A stretch of 64,000 bases of DNA from Nakamurella alba (GCF_009707545.1 NZ_WLYK01000008.1:186001-250000); one strand, 5' to 3'; counted from the first letter of the stretch, positions 55,282 to 63,458 are shown. Notes: a model not told the origin generated them from the letters alone. Program-made: numbers and translations.

Positions 55282-56058
55282 ATGCCCACCGCACTCGTCA
55301 CCGGGGCGACCGCCGGCATCGGAGCCGCGTTCGCCGTCCACCTCGCCACCCAGGGGTACGACCTGGTGCTGGTCGCCCGCGGTACCGACCGGCTGCAGGA
55401 GCGCCGGGCCACCCTGCTGACGCTGGGTGCGCCCACGGTCGAGCTGATCACCGCGGACCTGACTCACGCGGCCGACCGGGAGGAGGTGGCCGAGCGGCTG
55501 GCCCGGCCCGGCGCGCCGGTCGACCTGCTGGTGAACAACGCCGGCATCGGGCTGGGCAAGGAGTTCCTGGAGAGCACCCCGGACGACCTGCAGCGACAGA
55601 TCGACCTCAACGTCACCGCCGTGGTGCGCCTGACCCACGCCGTGCTGCCCGGCATGGTGCAGCGCGGGCACGGCGGGGTGATCAACGTGGCGTCGATCGC
55701 CGGCCTGGTCGCCGGCCGCGGCACCACCTACGCCGGGTCAAAGGCGTTCGTGGTCAGCCTGTCCGAGGGACTGTCGATGTCGTTGCGCGGCACCGGTGTC
55801 CGGGTGCAGGCGCTGTGCCCTGGTTTCGTCCGCACCGAGTTCCACGACCGGGCCGGCATCGACATGACGAAGACCCCGGATGCGCTCTACGTCGACATCG
55901 ACCTGGTGGTGCGCACCTCCCTGGACGACCTGCGCCACGACCGGCCGCTGTCGATCCCGGGGCCGCTCTACAAGGTCATCGCCACGCTGTCCCGGCTGGC
56001 CCCGCGCGGGCTGGTCCGGTCCGTCGCGGCGAAGGTCAACAACAAGGGCCGCACCTGA
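55282..56058 (+). CDS. SDR-family oxidoreductase
   Basis: 258-residue classical SDR: TGATAGIGAAFAVHLA, NNAGIGLGKEF, Ser in NVASIAGLVAG, catalytic YAGSKAF, and CPGFVRTEFHDRAG. The C-terminal region (DIDLVVRTSLDDLRHDRPLSIPG) resembles actinobacterial DltE/HSD-like reductases of unknown substrate. Leaderless start. It is convergent with the truncated haemoglobin gene (34-bp gap). Confidence 0.85.
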   Translation: MPTALVTGATAGIGAAFAVHLATQGYDLVLVARGTDRLQERRATLLTLGAPTVELITADLTHAADREEVAERLARPGAPVDLLVNNAGIGLGKEFLESTPDDLQRQIDLNVTAVVRLTHAVLPGMVQRGHGGVINVASIAGLVAGRGTTYAGSKAFVVSLSEGLSMSLRGTGVRVQALCPGFVRTEFHDRAGIDMTKTPDALYVDIDLVVRTSLDDLRHDRPLSIPGPLYKVIATLSRLAPRGLVRSVAAKVNNKGRT

Positions 56059-56092
56059 GCCCTGTCCCGCGAACGGTGGTCAAGCCCGTGGT

Positions 56093-56563
56093 TCAGCCGG
56101 TCCACGGCGGCGCGACACCCCAGCCCCAGCGGGGGACCGGTGCGTCGGTGACCGGCGCGGCGCCCGGCTGCGAGTTGGCCACCGCCAGCCGGGTGCCCCA
56201 CTCCAGGTAGCCGACCAGCGCGGCCCGGAACTCCGGGTCGGCCGGCATCCCGGCGTCGTCGGCGGCCCGGCTCATCAGCGTGGCGAACCGGAACCGCTGT
56301 TCGTCGCTGATCCCGAGATCGATGTGGTGGCGCAGCATCTCCGGGTACCCGCCGTGCTGCTCGGTGTACAGCGCCGGGCCGCCGAACACCTCCGCCCACC
56401 ACAGCGTCACGTGGGCCCGGTGCGCCTCGCTGACCTGACCGTGGAACACCGGGCCGAGCAGGTCGTCCTGCTCCACCCGGTCGTAGAACGCGTCCATCAA
56501 CCGGCGGAACGCCTCGGTCCCTCCCGCCCACTCCCACAGTGTCGGTGTGTCGTCCTCTGCCAT
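56093..56563 (-). CDS. Group II truncated haemoglobin
   Basis: 156-residue 2-over-2 globin close to GlbO. Landmarks: LWEWAGGTEAFRRLMDAFYDRV, LLGPVFHG, AHVTLWWAEVFGGPALYTE, the proximal-His region MLRHHIDLGIS, and ATLMSRAADDAG. The C-terminal tail VPRWGWGVAPPW is typical of the actinobacterial group. Binds O2 and reacts with NO or peroxides; often associated with terminal oxidase protection. It is a single gene. Confidence 0.9.
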   Translation of the reverse strand: MAEDDTPTLWEWAGGTEAFRRLMDAFYDRVEQDDLLGPVFHGQVSEAHRAHVTLWWAEVFGGPALYTEQHGGYPEMLRHHIDLGISDEQRFRFATLMSRAADDAGMPADPEFRAALVGYLEWGTRLAVANSQPGAAPVTDAPVPRWGWGVAPPWTG

Positions 56564-56668
56564 GCCGGGCAGTGTGCGCGCACGCCTGGGCCGGGGCCAG
56601 CGGCTTTCGCCGACAGCGGATCCCTGCAGCCGGCCCGGGTCCGGTCCGGGGCCGGCAGACCCACTCGG

Positions 56669-57082
56669 TCAGGCCCGCTTCGACCGCATCGCCGCGACCA
56701 CCGTCAGGTCCGGGTCGGCGGCCGCCTGTCGGTACTCCGCCGAACCGACCGGGAGCAACGTGACGTGGCCGTCGGCGTCGTGCAGCAGTCCCCAGCCATA
56801 ACGTTTGGCCAGCGGGGAGGACCGCAGGCACGCCTGCGGCTTGTCGAAGAAGGCGGTCCGGGCGGTCGCCTGCTCGTTCTCCTTCACCCCGGTGCGCAGC
56901 GCCTGCACCGTGAAGAGCAGGTCGTCGGAGGTCATCCGGGCCCCGGGGGCGGTGAGCAGCCCGAACTGCAGGGAGGCGATCGTCGGACCCTTGCCGTCCG
57001 GCGGCTCCTGCGCGGCGGTCACCGGGCAGTCGGCGGCGACGGTGATGAAGGTGTTCGTGTAGTTCGTGCTGTGCGGTGCCAT
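56669..57082 (-). CDS. DUF6157-family protein
   Basis: 137-residue soluble protein beginning MAPHSTNYTNTFITVAADCP and containing TIASLQFGLLTA, MTSDDLLFTVQALR, and the C-terminal KRYGWGLLHDADGHVTLLPVGS. The pattern matches a widespread uncharacterised family (DUF6157, from memory). GGAGGG lies 8 nt before the ATG. Divergent from the AraC regulator gene with only 73 bp between starts, so AraC may control it. Confidence 0.75.
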   Translation of the reverse strand: MAPHSTNYTNTFITVAADCPVTAAQEPPDGKGPTIASLQFGLLTAPGARMTSDDLLFTVQALRTGVKENEQATARTAFFDKPQACLRSSPLAKRYGWGLLHDADGHVTLLPVGSAEYRQAAADPDLTVVAAMRSKRA

Positions 57083-57143
57083 GTCCGGTCCCTCCGTATG
57101 CGGTCCGGATCGATCCTGGTGCTGCGGTGTCGGCCCGGTCTTG

Positions 57144-57149
57144 CAGAAT
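57144..57149 (+). promoter_or_regulatory. -10-like box before AraC gene
   Basis: CAGAAT, 6 nt before GTG 57156, one base off TANNNT; suggests a leaderless AraC transcript. The gap between the divergent starts shows no clear operator repeat. Confidence 0.3.
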
Positions 57150-57155
57150 TCCGAC

Positions 57156-57998
57156 GTGCGGCAGACGAGCGACGAGGAACCGATCCTTCCCAGGGATCGG
57201 CACGGTGTGCTGCACCCGGCCAACCTGCCCCGGTTCGCGGCCCGCCGGTACTCCCCGTCGCCGGCGGCGGCGACGCTGGTGGACGGGTACTGGGAGGTGA
57301 GCTGGCGGCTACCGCCGGGGGAGTCGATCCGGCAGCGGGTGATCGAGTTCCCGGCGATCACACTGACCCTGGAATCGGGGGAGGTGCCGGCGCCGCTGGT
57401 GCTGACCGGGGTGCACTCCCGGGCCTGGGTCCGTGAGATCAGCGGTGAAGGCACGGCTTTCGGCATCCGGCTGCGGCCTGCCGGGATCGTGCTGCTGGGC
57501 GGGCTGACCCCGCAGCAGGTGGCCGATCGGACGGTACCCGTCACCGCCGACGATCCGGACCCGGCGGTGCATGCACTGCTGGTGGCCGTCGCCCGGGCCG
57601 GGGACGCCGCCGGACGGATCCGGTTGATGGACGACCACGCAGCGGCGGCGGCCTCGCGGGCCGGTGAGCTCCACCTGCTGGCCAATCGCGTGGTGGACCG
57701 GCTGCTGGCGGACGTCCACCGACCCGGCGGTGCCGAGTTGGCCGGGCTCGTCGGAGCGGGGGAGCGCAGCGTCCAGCGCGCACTGCGGGCGACCCTGGGA
57801 CGAGGCCCCACCTGGGTGGCCCGTCGGATCCGGCTGCAGGAGGTGGCGCGCCTGCTGGCCACCCGTCCCGATCTCGACATCACCTCCGTGGCCGCTGATC
57901 TCGGCTACACCGACCAGGCGCACCTGACCACCGACTTCCGTGGCGTGGCCGGAGTGACACCGGCCGCCTACCGGCGCTCGGTGGTCGCCGGGTCCTGA
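57156..57998 (+). CDS. AraC-family transcriptional regulator
   Basis: 280-residue regulator. The N-terminal part (about 1-140) is a DUF6597-like sensor domain (VDGYWEVSWRLPPGE, IRLRPAGIVLLGG). The C-terminal AraC DNA-binding domain has SVQRALRATLGRGPTWVARRIRLQEV and the second helix-turn-helix VAADLGYTDQAHLTTDFRG followed by VAGVTPAAYRR. GTG 57156 fits the compact divergent arrangement; a longer open frame reaches 57066 but would overlap the DUF6157 start. Effector unknown. Confidence 0.87.
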   Translation: MRQTSDEEPILPRDRHGVLHPANLPRFAARRYSPSPAAATLVDGYWEVSWRLPPGESIRQRVIEFPAITLTLESGEVPAPLVLTGVHSRAWVREISGEGTAFGIRLRPAGIVLLGGLTPQQVADRTVPVTADDPDPAVHALLVAVARAGDAAGRIRLMDDHAAAAASRAGELHLLANRVVDRLLADVHRPGGAELAGLVGAGERSVQRALRATLGRGPTWVARRIRLQEVARLLATRPDLDITSVAADLGYTDQAHLTTDFRGVAGVTPAAYRRSVVAGS

Positions 57999-58021
57999 TC
58001 GAACGTCCCCTGACAACCCCC

Positions 58022-58077
58022 TTGCGCGATCGGTAGTCAGCGCTACTATGTACCGGTAGTCAGTGCTGCTGAGTACC
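58022..58077 (+). promoter_or_regulatory. PadR promoter with two tandem 23-bp operator copies
   Basis: TTGCGC (58022-58027) and TACTAT (58044-58049) with 16 bp between them form a good promoter. Two adjacent 23-bp direct repeats, 58032-58054 and 58055-58077, both start GGTAGTCAG and end GTACC and agree at 19 of 23 positions. The first covers the -10 box, the second the start point. Each has internal dyad elements (TAGT...ACTA; TCAG...CTGA). This is suited to autorepression by the PadR protein. Confidence 0.68.
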
Positions 58078-58110
58078 TCGCCGGCAGCCGTGCGGAATGT
58101 GGGAGGTGTT

Positions 58111-58440
58111 GTGGGCAAACAGATGACGGAGATGCTCAAGGGCACGTTGGAGGGCATCGTGCTGGCGATCCTGGCGCTGCGCCCGGCCTACGGGTACGAG
58201 ATCACCGCGTGGCTGCGGGACCAGGGATTCACCGACATCGCCGAGGGCACGATCTACGCCCTGCTGGTGCGGGTGGAGCAGAAGGGCCTGGTGGACGTGG
58301 AGAAGGTGCCGTCGGAGAAAGGCCCGCCGCGGAAGGTCTACTCGCTGAACGCCCGCGGTCGTGAACAACTCGAAGAGTTCCGCAGGACCTGGAGCTTCCT
58401 GTCGGAACGTCTGGACCAGCTCCACCGAGAAGGAGTGTGA
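58111..58440 (+). CDS. PadR-family transcriptional regulator
   Basis: 109-residue winged-helix repressor: MLKGTLEGIVLAILALRPAYGYEI, then EGTIYALLVRVEQKGLV as recognition helix and wing GPPRKVYSLNARGREQLEEF. GTG 58111 follows GGGAGG; ATG 58123 is an alternative. Small PadR proteins of this kind often repress a linked ABC exporter and are released by its drug-like substrate. The DUF1048 gene starts 5 bp after its stop. Confidence 0.9.
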   Translation: MGKQMTEMLKGTLEGIVLAILALRPAYGYEITAWLRDQGFTDIAEGTIYALLVRVEQKGLVDVEKVPSEKGPPRKVYSLNARGREQLEEFRRTWSFLSERLDQLHREGV

Positions 58441-58445
58441 AAACG

Positions 58446-58799
58446 ATGATGTCGATCTCGGGCATGTTCCAGGAGAAGAAGCGCTACCGGCAGTACAAGG
58501 CCCGGATGCAGGAACTCCCGCCCGGCTACCGGGAGACCGTCGGGGCGCTGGAGCGCTATCTGATGGTCACCGGTCCCGGTGACGGCGCGAACCTGTTGGC
58601 GATGCTGGAGGACCTGGCCGATCTGTTCGAGCAGAGCGTCGCCGACGGCACACCGATCGCCGGCATCGTCGGCGAGGACGTGGTGGAGTTCGCCGAGGCG
58701 TTCCAGCGGAACTACCCGCGCGGGCAGTGGATCACCAAGGAACGCAAGAAGCTCGCCGACGCGGTGCGGGAGGCACAGAAGTCCGGTGGTGCGCCATGA
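58446..58799 (+). CDS. DUF1048-family protein
   Basis: 117-residue soluble helical protein (FQEKKRYRQYKARMQELPPGYRE, then LAMLEDLADLFEQSVADG, ending NYPRGQWITKERKKLADAV). I recognise the DUF1048 family, usually found between a PadR gene and a DrrAB-type exporter; its role is unknown. AAGGAG lies 10 nt before ATG 58446; ATG 58449 or GTG 58437 are possible starts. The ABC ATPase overlaps by 4 bp. Confidence 0.8.
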   Translation: MMSISGMFQEKKRYRQYKARMQELPPGYRETVGALERYLMVTGPGDGANLLAMLEDLADLFEQSVADGTPIAGIVGEDVVEFAEAFQRNYPRGQWITKERKKLADAVREAQKSGGAP

Positions 58800-59587
58800 G
58801 TGCTCCGGTCCTCGCGCCACCGGCGATCAGCATCCGCGGGCTGCGGAAGTCCTTCGCCGACCACCAGGTGCTGCGCGGCGTCGACCTCGACGTGGCACCG
58901 GGCAGCATCACCGCCCTGCTCGGCTCCAACGGCGCCGGCAAGACCACGGTGGTGCGCATCCTCGCCACCCTGCTGCGCGCGGACGCCGGGTCCGCGGAGG
59001 TGCTCGGCCATGATGTGACCACTGCTGCCGGGCAGGTCCGGGAGTCGATCAGCCTGACCGGGCAGTTCACCGCGGTGGACGACATCCTCAGCGGTCGCGA
59101 GAATCTCGTGCTGATGGCGAAGCTCCGGCACCTGCCGGACCCCGGTGCGGTGGCCGACGACCTGCTGTCCAGGTTCTCGCTCACCGAGGCCGGTGGCCGG
59201 AAGGTGTCCACCTTCTCCGGTGGCATGCGCCGCCGCCTGGACATCGCCATGAGCCTGGTCGGCGACCCGGCGGTGATCTTCCTGGACGAGCCGACGACCG
59301 GGCTGGATCCCGCCGCTCGGATCGAGGTCTGGTCCACGATCGAGGATCTCGCCGGCCGAGGCACCACGGTGCTGCTGACCACGCAGTACCTTCAGGAGGC
59401 CGAGCAGCTCGCCGACCGGATCGCGATCCTGCACGAGGGCAGCATCCTGGTGGAGGGCACGCTCGCCGAACTGCGCGCGCTGTTGCCGCCGGCCACCGTC
59501 ACCTACGTCGAGAAACAGCCCTCGCTGGAGGAGATCTTCTTCGCGCTCACCGGGCGCCCTGCCGGGCACGGGAAGGGAGAGTCATGA
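58796..59587 (+). CDS. ABC exporter ATP-binding protein (DrrA-like)
   Basis: 263-residue ATPase: Walker A GSNGAGKTT, signature FSGGMRRRLDIAMSL, Walker B VIFLDEPTTGLDP, and TTQYLQEAEQLADRI with the H-loop replaced by Gln as in DrrA-type ATPases. It is shorter than most DrrA proteins because the C-terminal extension is only about 30 residues. ATG overlaps the DUF1048 stop; it overlaps the permease by 4 bp. With the permease it would export a lipophilic compound. Confidence 0.9.
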   Translation: MSAPVLAPPAISIRGLRKSFADHQVLRGVDLDVAPGSITALLGSNGAGKTTVVRILATLLRADAGSAEVLGHDVTTAAGQVRESISLTGQFTAVDDILSGRENLVLMAKLRHLPDPGAVADDLLSRFSLTEAGGRKVSTFSGGMRRRLDIAMSLVGDPAVIFLDEPTTGLDPAARIEVWSTIEDLAGRGTTVLLTTQYLQEAEQLADRIAILHEGSILVEGTLAELRALLPPATVTYVEKQPSLEEIFFALTGRPAGHGKGES

Positions 59588-60345
59588 CCACGCACGTCAT
59601 CCGGGACACCGGCTCGCTGCTGGGCCGCTCGCTGCGGCACGTCTCGCGCAGCCCGGACACCATCATCACCACCTCGGTGATGCCGATCGCGTTCCTGCTG
59701 CTGTTCGTCTACGTCTTCGGCGGCGCGATCAGCGCCGGCCCGGGCAACTACGTCAACTACCTGCTGCCCGGGATCCTGCTCATCACCATCGCCTCCGGGG
59801 TGTCCTACACGGCCTTCCGGCTGTTCCTGGACATGAAGAGCGGCATCGTCGAGCGGTTCCGGTCGATGCCGATCGCCCGGTCCTCGGTGCTGTGGTCACA
59901 CGTGCTGACATCGATGGTGGCGAACGTGCTCTCGCTCGTGCTGGTGGTGCTGGTGGCCCTGCTCATGGGGTTCCGGACCTCGGCCGGCGTCGGTGCATGG
60001 CTGGCGGTGATCGGCATCCTGCTGCTGTTCACCCTGGCGCTGACCTGGCTCGCGGTGATCCCCGGCCTGACCGCGGGCTCGCAGGACGGGGCGATCGGCT
60101 TCTCCTACCCGCTGATCTTCCTGCCGTTCATCAGCTCGGCGTTCGTGCCGACGGACACCATGCCCGGGCCGGTGCGCTGGTTCGCCGAGCACCAGCCGGT
60201 CACCGCGATCGTCGACGCGCTGCGCCGGCTGCTGGACGAGCAACCGGTCGGCACGGACATCTGGGTCGCGCTCGCCTGGTGCGTCGGGATCCTGGTGCTG
60301 GCAGCAGGTCTCGCCCTGCGGGTCTACCGCCGCAAGTTCGCCTGA
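59584..60345 (+). CDS. ABC-2 type exporter permease (DrrB-like)
   Basis: 253-residue membrane protein with six hydrophobic segments. RSPDTIITTSVMPIAFLLLFVYVFGG starts it (in two parts), FRLFLDMKSGIVERFRSMPIAR is the coupling helix typical of DrrB/NodJ permeases, and FLPFISSAFVPTDTMPG with WFAEHQPVT is the conserved C-terminal region. It completes the PadR-DUF1048-ABC operon (58111-60345). Confidence 0.9.
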   Translation: MTTHVIRDTGSLLGRSLRHVSRSPDTIITTSVMPIAFLLLFVYVFGGAISAGPGNYVNYLLPGILLITIASGVSYTAFRLFLDMKSGIVERFRSMPIARSSVLWSHVLTSMVANVLSLVLVVLVALLMGFRTSAGVGAWLAVIGILLLFTLALTWLAVIPGLTAGSQDGAIGFSYPLIFLPFISSAFVPTDTMPGPVRWFAEHQPVTAIVDALRRLLDEQPVGTDIWVALAWCVGILVLAAGLALRVYRRKFA

Positions 60346-60359
60346 CTCCCGGTCGGTCG

Positions 60360-61418
60360 TCAGTCCAGCAGGTGGTCGGCCAGCACCTCGGCCACCTCGT
60401 CGGTGCGCTCGATGTGCGGGCTGTGGCCGACGCCCTCGAACACCACCTCGCGGTAGCTGCCGCCGGCGTCGGCATAGCGGTCCAGCACGGTCCGGGTCTG
60501 GGTGACCATCGGCTGGACCGGGGAGGCGTCGGCCCCCGGCCAGCCGGGCACCGCGCCCAGCGCGCCGAGCTGGGACAGGTCGAACATCGAGGTGTCCGAG
60601 ACGATCTGGTCCGCATCGCCGCGCAGCCACAGGATCGGCGGCTTCGGGTCGATGTCCACCACGCCGGTCAGATCGAGGTGGGTGGGCGCCATCGTGTTGA
60701 GCACCCCGCGGTCGCCGGGCGCCACGCCGGGCCAGGTGGTGGTGGGCCGGGAGTCACCCGGGTAGTTGTCCTCGCCGGTCGCGGTGGACAGCATCGAGGC
60801 GACGAAGATCTCCTCGCCCTCCCCGTCCCAGCCGGGCGCGACGTAGAAGGAGCGCAGCACCACCTTCGGCGAGGACGGCGCGGCGTCGGAGGTGTCGCCG
60901 TCGGCGAGGGCGCGGACGAACTCGGTGTTCGCCGAGCCGGCGCCGGAGCCGGCCGCGTCCGGCGAGGCGAGCGTCCCGTCCGCCCGGGTCGCGCCGAAAC
61001 CGTAGGGGGACACCGGGTTCACCAGGGTCACGGTGCGGACCGCGGACGGCCGGTCGATGAGCATCTGCAGCACGACACCACCACCCATCGACCAGCCCAG
61101 CAGGTCCACCTCGTCGTGACCGAGGGCATCGATCGTGGCCCACACGTCGTCGGCGAAGTCCCGCAGCCCGCGGGTCGCGTCGACCGGAGCGGTCGACGTA
61201 CCGCCGAACCCGCGCAGGTCGATCGCGACCGGCCGGATGCCCGCCGGGAGCCGGGTCATCAGCGGGAAGAAGAACGGGGAGGAGGAGACGTTGCCGTGCA
61301 CCAGTACCAGCGGCCGGCCCTCCTGGCGCTCGACCACCTCGCGGACGCACACCTCGATCCCGTTGGCCGGGATGGTGTTCACGGTGATCCGGTCGTGGTG
61401 GAAGAGGTGGTCCGCCAT
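60360..61418 (-). CDS. Alpha/beta-fold hydrolase
   Basis: 352-residue alpha/beta hydrolase. The oxyanion region is LVHGNVSSSPFF, the nucleophile elbow GWSMGGGVV, the acid in LRGDADQIVS and the His in GVGHSPHIE. A long cap region (about 150-270) lies between strands. ATG 61418 has AAGGAGA 6 nt upstream. Possible lactonase, epoxide or ester hydrolase; substrate unknown. Convergent with the exporter operon (14-bp gap) and divergent from pyrE. Confidence 0.86.
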   Translation of the reverse strand: MADHLFHHDRITVNTIPANGIEVCVREVVERQEGRPLVLVHGNVSSSPFFFPLMTRLPAGIRPVAIDLRGFGGTSTAPVDATRGLRDFADDVWATIDALGHDEVDLLGWSMGGGVVLQMLIDRPSAVRTVTLVNPVSPYGFGATRADGTLASPDAAGSGAGSANTEFVRALADGDTSDAAPSSPKVVLRSFYVAPGWDGEGEEIFVASMLSTATGEDNYPGDSRPTTTWPGVAPGDRGVLNTMAPTHLDLTGVVDIDPKPPILWLRGDADQIVSDTSMFDLSQLGALGAVPGWPGADASPVQPMVTQTRTVLDRYADAGGSYREVVFEGVGHSPHIERTDEVAEVLADHLLD

Positions 61419-61547
61419 CGCTGTCTCCTTCGAGGGACGCCGATCCGCTGCGCACCGGCCGCCGTCGTCGCGGCGCCGCGCCTGTCCGGCGATCTTCGCA
61501 TCCCGGTCCCGGCCGGGCAGCGGGGGCACGGCCGGCCGGCGATGTGC

Positions 61548-61553
61548 CAGGCT
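61548..61553 (+). promoter_or_regulatory. -10-like box before pyrE
   Basis: CAGGCT, 7 nt before GTG 61561 and no Shine-Dalgarno; same spacing as the other leaderless genes here. The rest of the 142-bp divergent region shows no operator. Confidence 0.33.
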
Positions 61554-61560
61554 GTGCGGC

Positions 61561-62130
61561 GTGAGCAACGCCCCCACCCCGGCCCCCGTCCCCGACGCCG
61601 CCGCCCGCGCCCGGCTGGCCGAGCTGGTCGCCGATCTCGCCGTGGTGCACGGCAAGGTGATCCTGTCCTCCGGCCGGGAGGCGGACTACTACATCGACGG
61701 CCGGCTGCCCACGCTGCACCACGAGGCCGCCCCGCTGATCGGCATCCTGCTGCGCCAGCTCACCGCCGACTGGGAGTTCGATGCGGTCGGCGGTCTCACC
61801 CTCGGCGCCGACCCGGTCGCCGCCGCGGTGATGCACGCGCCGGGTCGGCCGATCGACGCGTTCGTGGTGCGCAAGGAGACCAAGGCGCACGGCATGCAGA
61901 AGCGGATCGAGGGTCCGTCGGTGCAGGGTCGCCGGGTGCTCGCCGTCGAGGACACCTCCACCACCGGCGGATCGGTGCTGACCGCGGTCGACGCCCTGCA
62001 GGAGGCCGGCGCCGAGGTGGTCGGGGTGGCCACGGTGATCGACCGGGCGACCGGCGCGGCCGAGGCGGTCCAGGCCCGCGGTCTGCAGTACCGCTACCTG
62101 CTGGACCTGCACGACCTGGGGCTGGCCTGA
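61561..62130 (+). CDS. pyrE: Orotate phosphoribosyltransferase
   Basis: 189-residue type I phosphoribosyltransferase making OMP from orotate and PRPP in pyrimidine synthesis. The substrate loop is SSGREADYYIDGR, catalytic Lys residues are in VVRKETKAHGMQKRIEG, and the PRPP motif is VLAVEDTSTTGGSV. Length fits the family. GTG start, probably leaderless. The neighbouring SpoU-type methyltransferase gene follows on the same strand, an arrangement often seen in actinomycetes. Confidence 0.92.
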   Translation: MSNAPTPAPVPDAAARARLAELVADLAVVHGKVILSSGREADYYIDGRLPTLHHEAAPLIGILLRQLTADWEFDAVGGLTLGADPVAAAVMHAPGRPIDAFVVRKETKAHGMQKRIEGPSVQGRRVLAVEDTSTTGGSVLTAVDALQEAGAEVVGVATVIDRATGAAEAVQARGLQYRYLLDLHDLGLA

Positions 62131-62177
62131 CCCTCCCGCCGGCCGCGGCCGGTCCCGGTGCTGCCGCGGACGGTCCA

Positions 62178-62849
62178 GTGACTGCCGCGGACGGTCCCGG
62201 GGCGGACCTCCCCGGACCGACCGAGTGGGTCACCGGCGAACCGGTCGGCGTCGGCCCGCACCCGCGGCCCTGGCCGGACGACGCGCGGCTGGACCCGGAG
62301 CTGCTGTCGAGCGGTGACGCCCGCAACGTCGTCGACGCGTACCGGTACTGGCGGCGGGAGGCGATCGTCGCCGACCTGGACGCCCGGCGGCACCCGTTCG
62401 AGGTGGCCATCGAGAACTTCGGCCACGACGCCAACATCGGCACGGTCGTGCGCACGGCGAACGCGTTCCTCGCGGCCCGGGTGCACATCGTCGGGCGGCG
62501 CCGGTGGAACCGCCGCGGCGCCATGGTCACCGACCGGTACCAGCACGTGCACCACCACCCCGACGTCGACGCCCTTCTCACCGACGCCGCGGGCCGCGGC
62601 CTCACCGTGGTCGCGGTGGACAACGTGCCCGGCGCGGTGCCGCTGGAGACGACCGAACTGCCGCGCGACTGCCTGCTGGTGTTCGGCGCCGAGTCCGGCG
62701 GGATCACCGATCCGACCCGGCAGGGCGCGGCACTGACTGTGTCCATCGCCCAGTTCGGGTCCACCCGGTCGGTCAACGCCGGGGTCGCGGCCGGCATCGC
62801 CATGCACGCCTGGATCCGGACCCACGCGGACCTGCGCACCGCCTGGTGA
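62178..62849 (+). CDS. SpoU/TrmH-family RNA 2'-O-methyltransferase
   Basis: 223-residue SPOUT methyltransferase. Motif 1 is FGHDANIGTVVRTANAF, motif 2 LVFGAESGGI, motif 3 STRSVNAGVAAGIAM, together forming the knotted SAM site. The target (tRNA or rRNA ribose) is not clear. The start is uncertain: GTG 62178 is the first usable codon after pyrE, within two tandem CTGCCGCGGACGGTCC blocks (62161-62176, 62182-62197) coding an Ala/Gly/Pro-rich N-terminus. Confidence 0.87.
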   Translation: MTAADGPGADLPGPTEWVTGEPVGVGPHPRPWPDDARLDPELLSSGDARNVVDAYRYWRREAIVADLDARRHPFEVAIENFGHDANIGTVVRTANAFLAARVHIVGRRRWNRRGAMVTDRYQHVHHHPDVDALLTDAAGRGLTVVAVDNVPGAVPLETTELPRDCLLVFGAESGGITDPTRQGAALTVSIAQFGSTRSVNAGVAAGIAMHAWIRTHADLRTAW

Positions 62850-62861
62850 CGCGCTCCCCGG

Positions 62862-63131
62862 TCAGCGGTAGTCGACGCAGATCTCGTCCGGGCCGGTCAG
62901 CGTGATCCCGAACCAGCTGACCCCGCCGGTGCACAGCGCCCGCGGCGACTCCCGGGCCAGGTCACCGATCTGCGAGCGGACGGCGATCGCGCCGATCAGC
63001 AACATCGCGGCGGCGGCCAGCACGGCGATGCGGGCCGCCCAGCGGTGCAGCACGAACAGGCAGACCGCGGCCGCGGCGGCAACGATCGCGATCAGCCAGA
63101 TCAGCCAGGTCTGCGCGCTGGTGGTGTTCAT
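62862..63131 (-). CDS. Small membrane protein with extracytoplasmic Cys pair (paralogue 1)
   Basis: 89 residues with two hydrophobic helices (about 10-29 and 33-50) and a polar tail. The tail has two cysteines framing CTGGVSWFGITLTGPDEIC. The same pattern is in the next gene upstream (63183-63458). I do not recognise the family. The tail is probably outside the membrane with a disulphide. Likely co-transcribed with its paralogue (51-bp gap). Confidence 0.7.
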   Translation of the reverse strand: MNTTSAQTWLIWLIAIVAAAAAVCLFVLHRWAARIAVLAAAAMLLIGAIAVRSQIGDLARESPRALCTGGVSWFGITLTGPDEICVDYR

Positions 63132-63182
63132 GGCGGGGGTCGGTGGTGACTGTCGTGTCGGGATCAGTGGGCTCGGCGACCG

Positions 63183-63458
63183 TCAGGAACCCGGGCAGCC
63201 CGGCAGGGTGACGTCGATGCCGAAGAAGCTGGGGCTGTCACAGGCCGCGGCACCGACGGCGTTCTGCGCGCCCTCGGCGTAACTGACGATCCGGTCCCGC
63301 TGCTGCCACCCGAAGAAGATGATGACCGCGGCCAGCACCAGCGTGATGATCTTGCCGACGATCTTCTTGATGACGATCGCGAGCACGATCGCCACCACGG
63401 CCAGGCCAATCAGCACCCACATCGCGGTGGTCTTGATCGTCTCGAAGTCGAGTTCCAC
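63183..63458 (-). CDS. Small membrane protein with extracytoplasmic Cys pair (paralogue 2)
   Basis: 91 residues, two hydrophobic helices (about 12-31 and 34-50), then a tail with CDSPSFFGIDVTLPGC, matching the tail of the 62862 protein (Cys, S-W/F-F-G-I, Thr, Cys). The rest has little similarity. No known family recognised. It lies 66 bp from the DedA gene on the same strand. Confidence 0.7.
   Translation of the reverse strand: MELDFETIKTTAMWVLIGLAVVAIVLAIVIKKIVGKIITLVLAAVIIFFGWQQRDRIVSYAEGAQNAVGAAACDSPSFFGIDVTLPGCPGS

Noticed and set aside
62161-62197. Tandem repeat as a regulatory element before the SpoU gene
   Set aside because: Two CTGCCGCGGACGGTCC copies have a 21-bp (7-codon) period and fall at the start of the coding frame; simple low-complexity coding sequence is enough to explain them.
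59892-62849. 985-codon frame ending in the SpoU methyltransferase
   Set aside because: The upstream part is the antisense or shifted reading of the permease, hydrolase and pyrE genes. Only 62178-62849 shows the SPOUT motifs.
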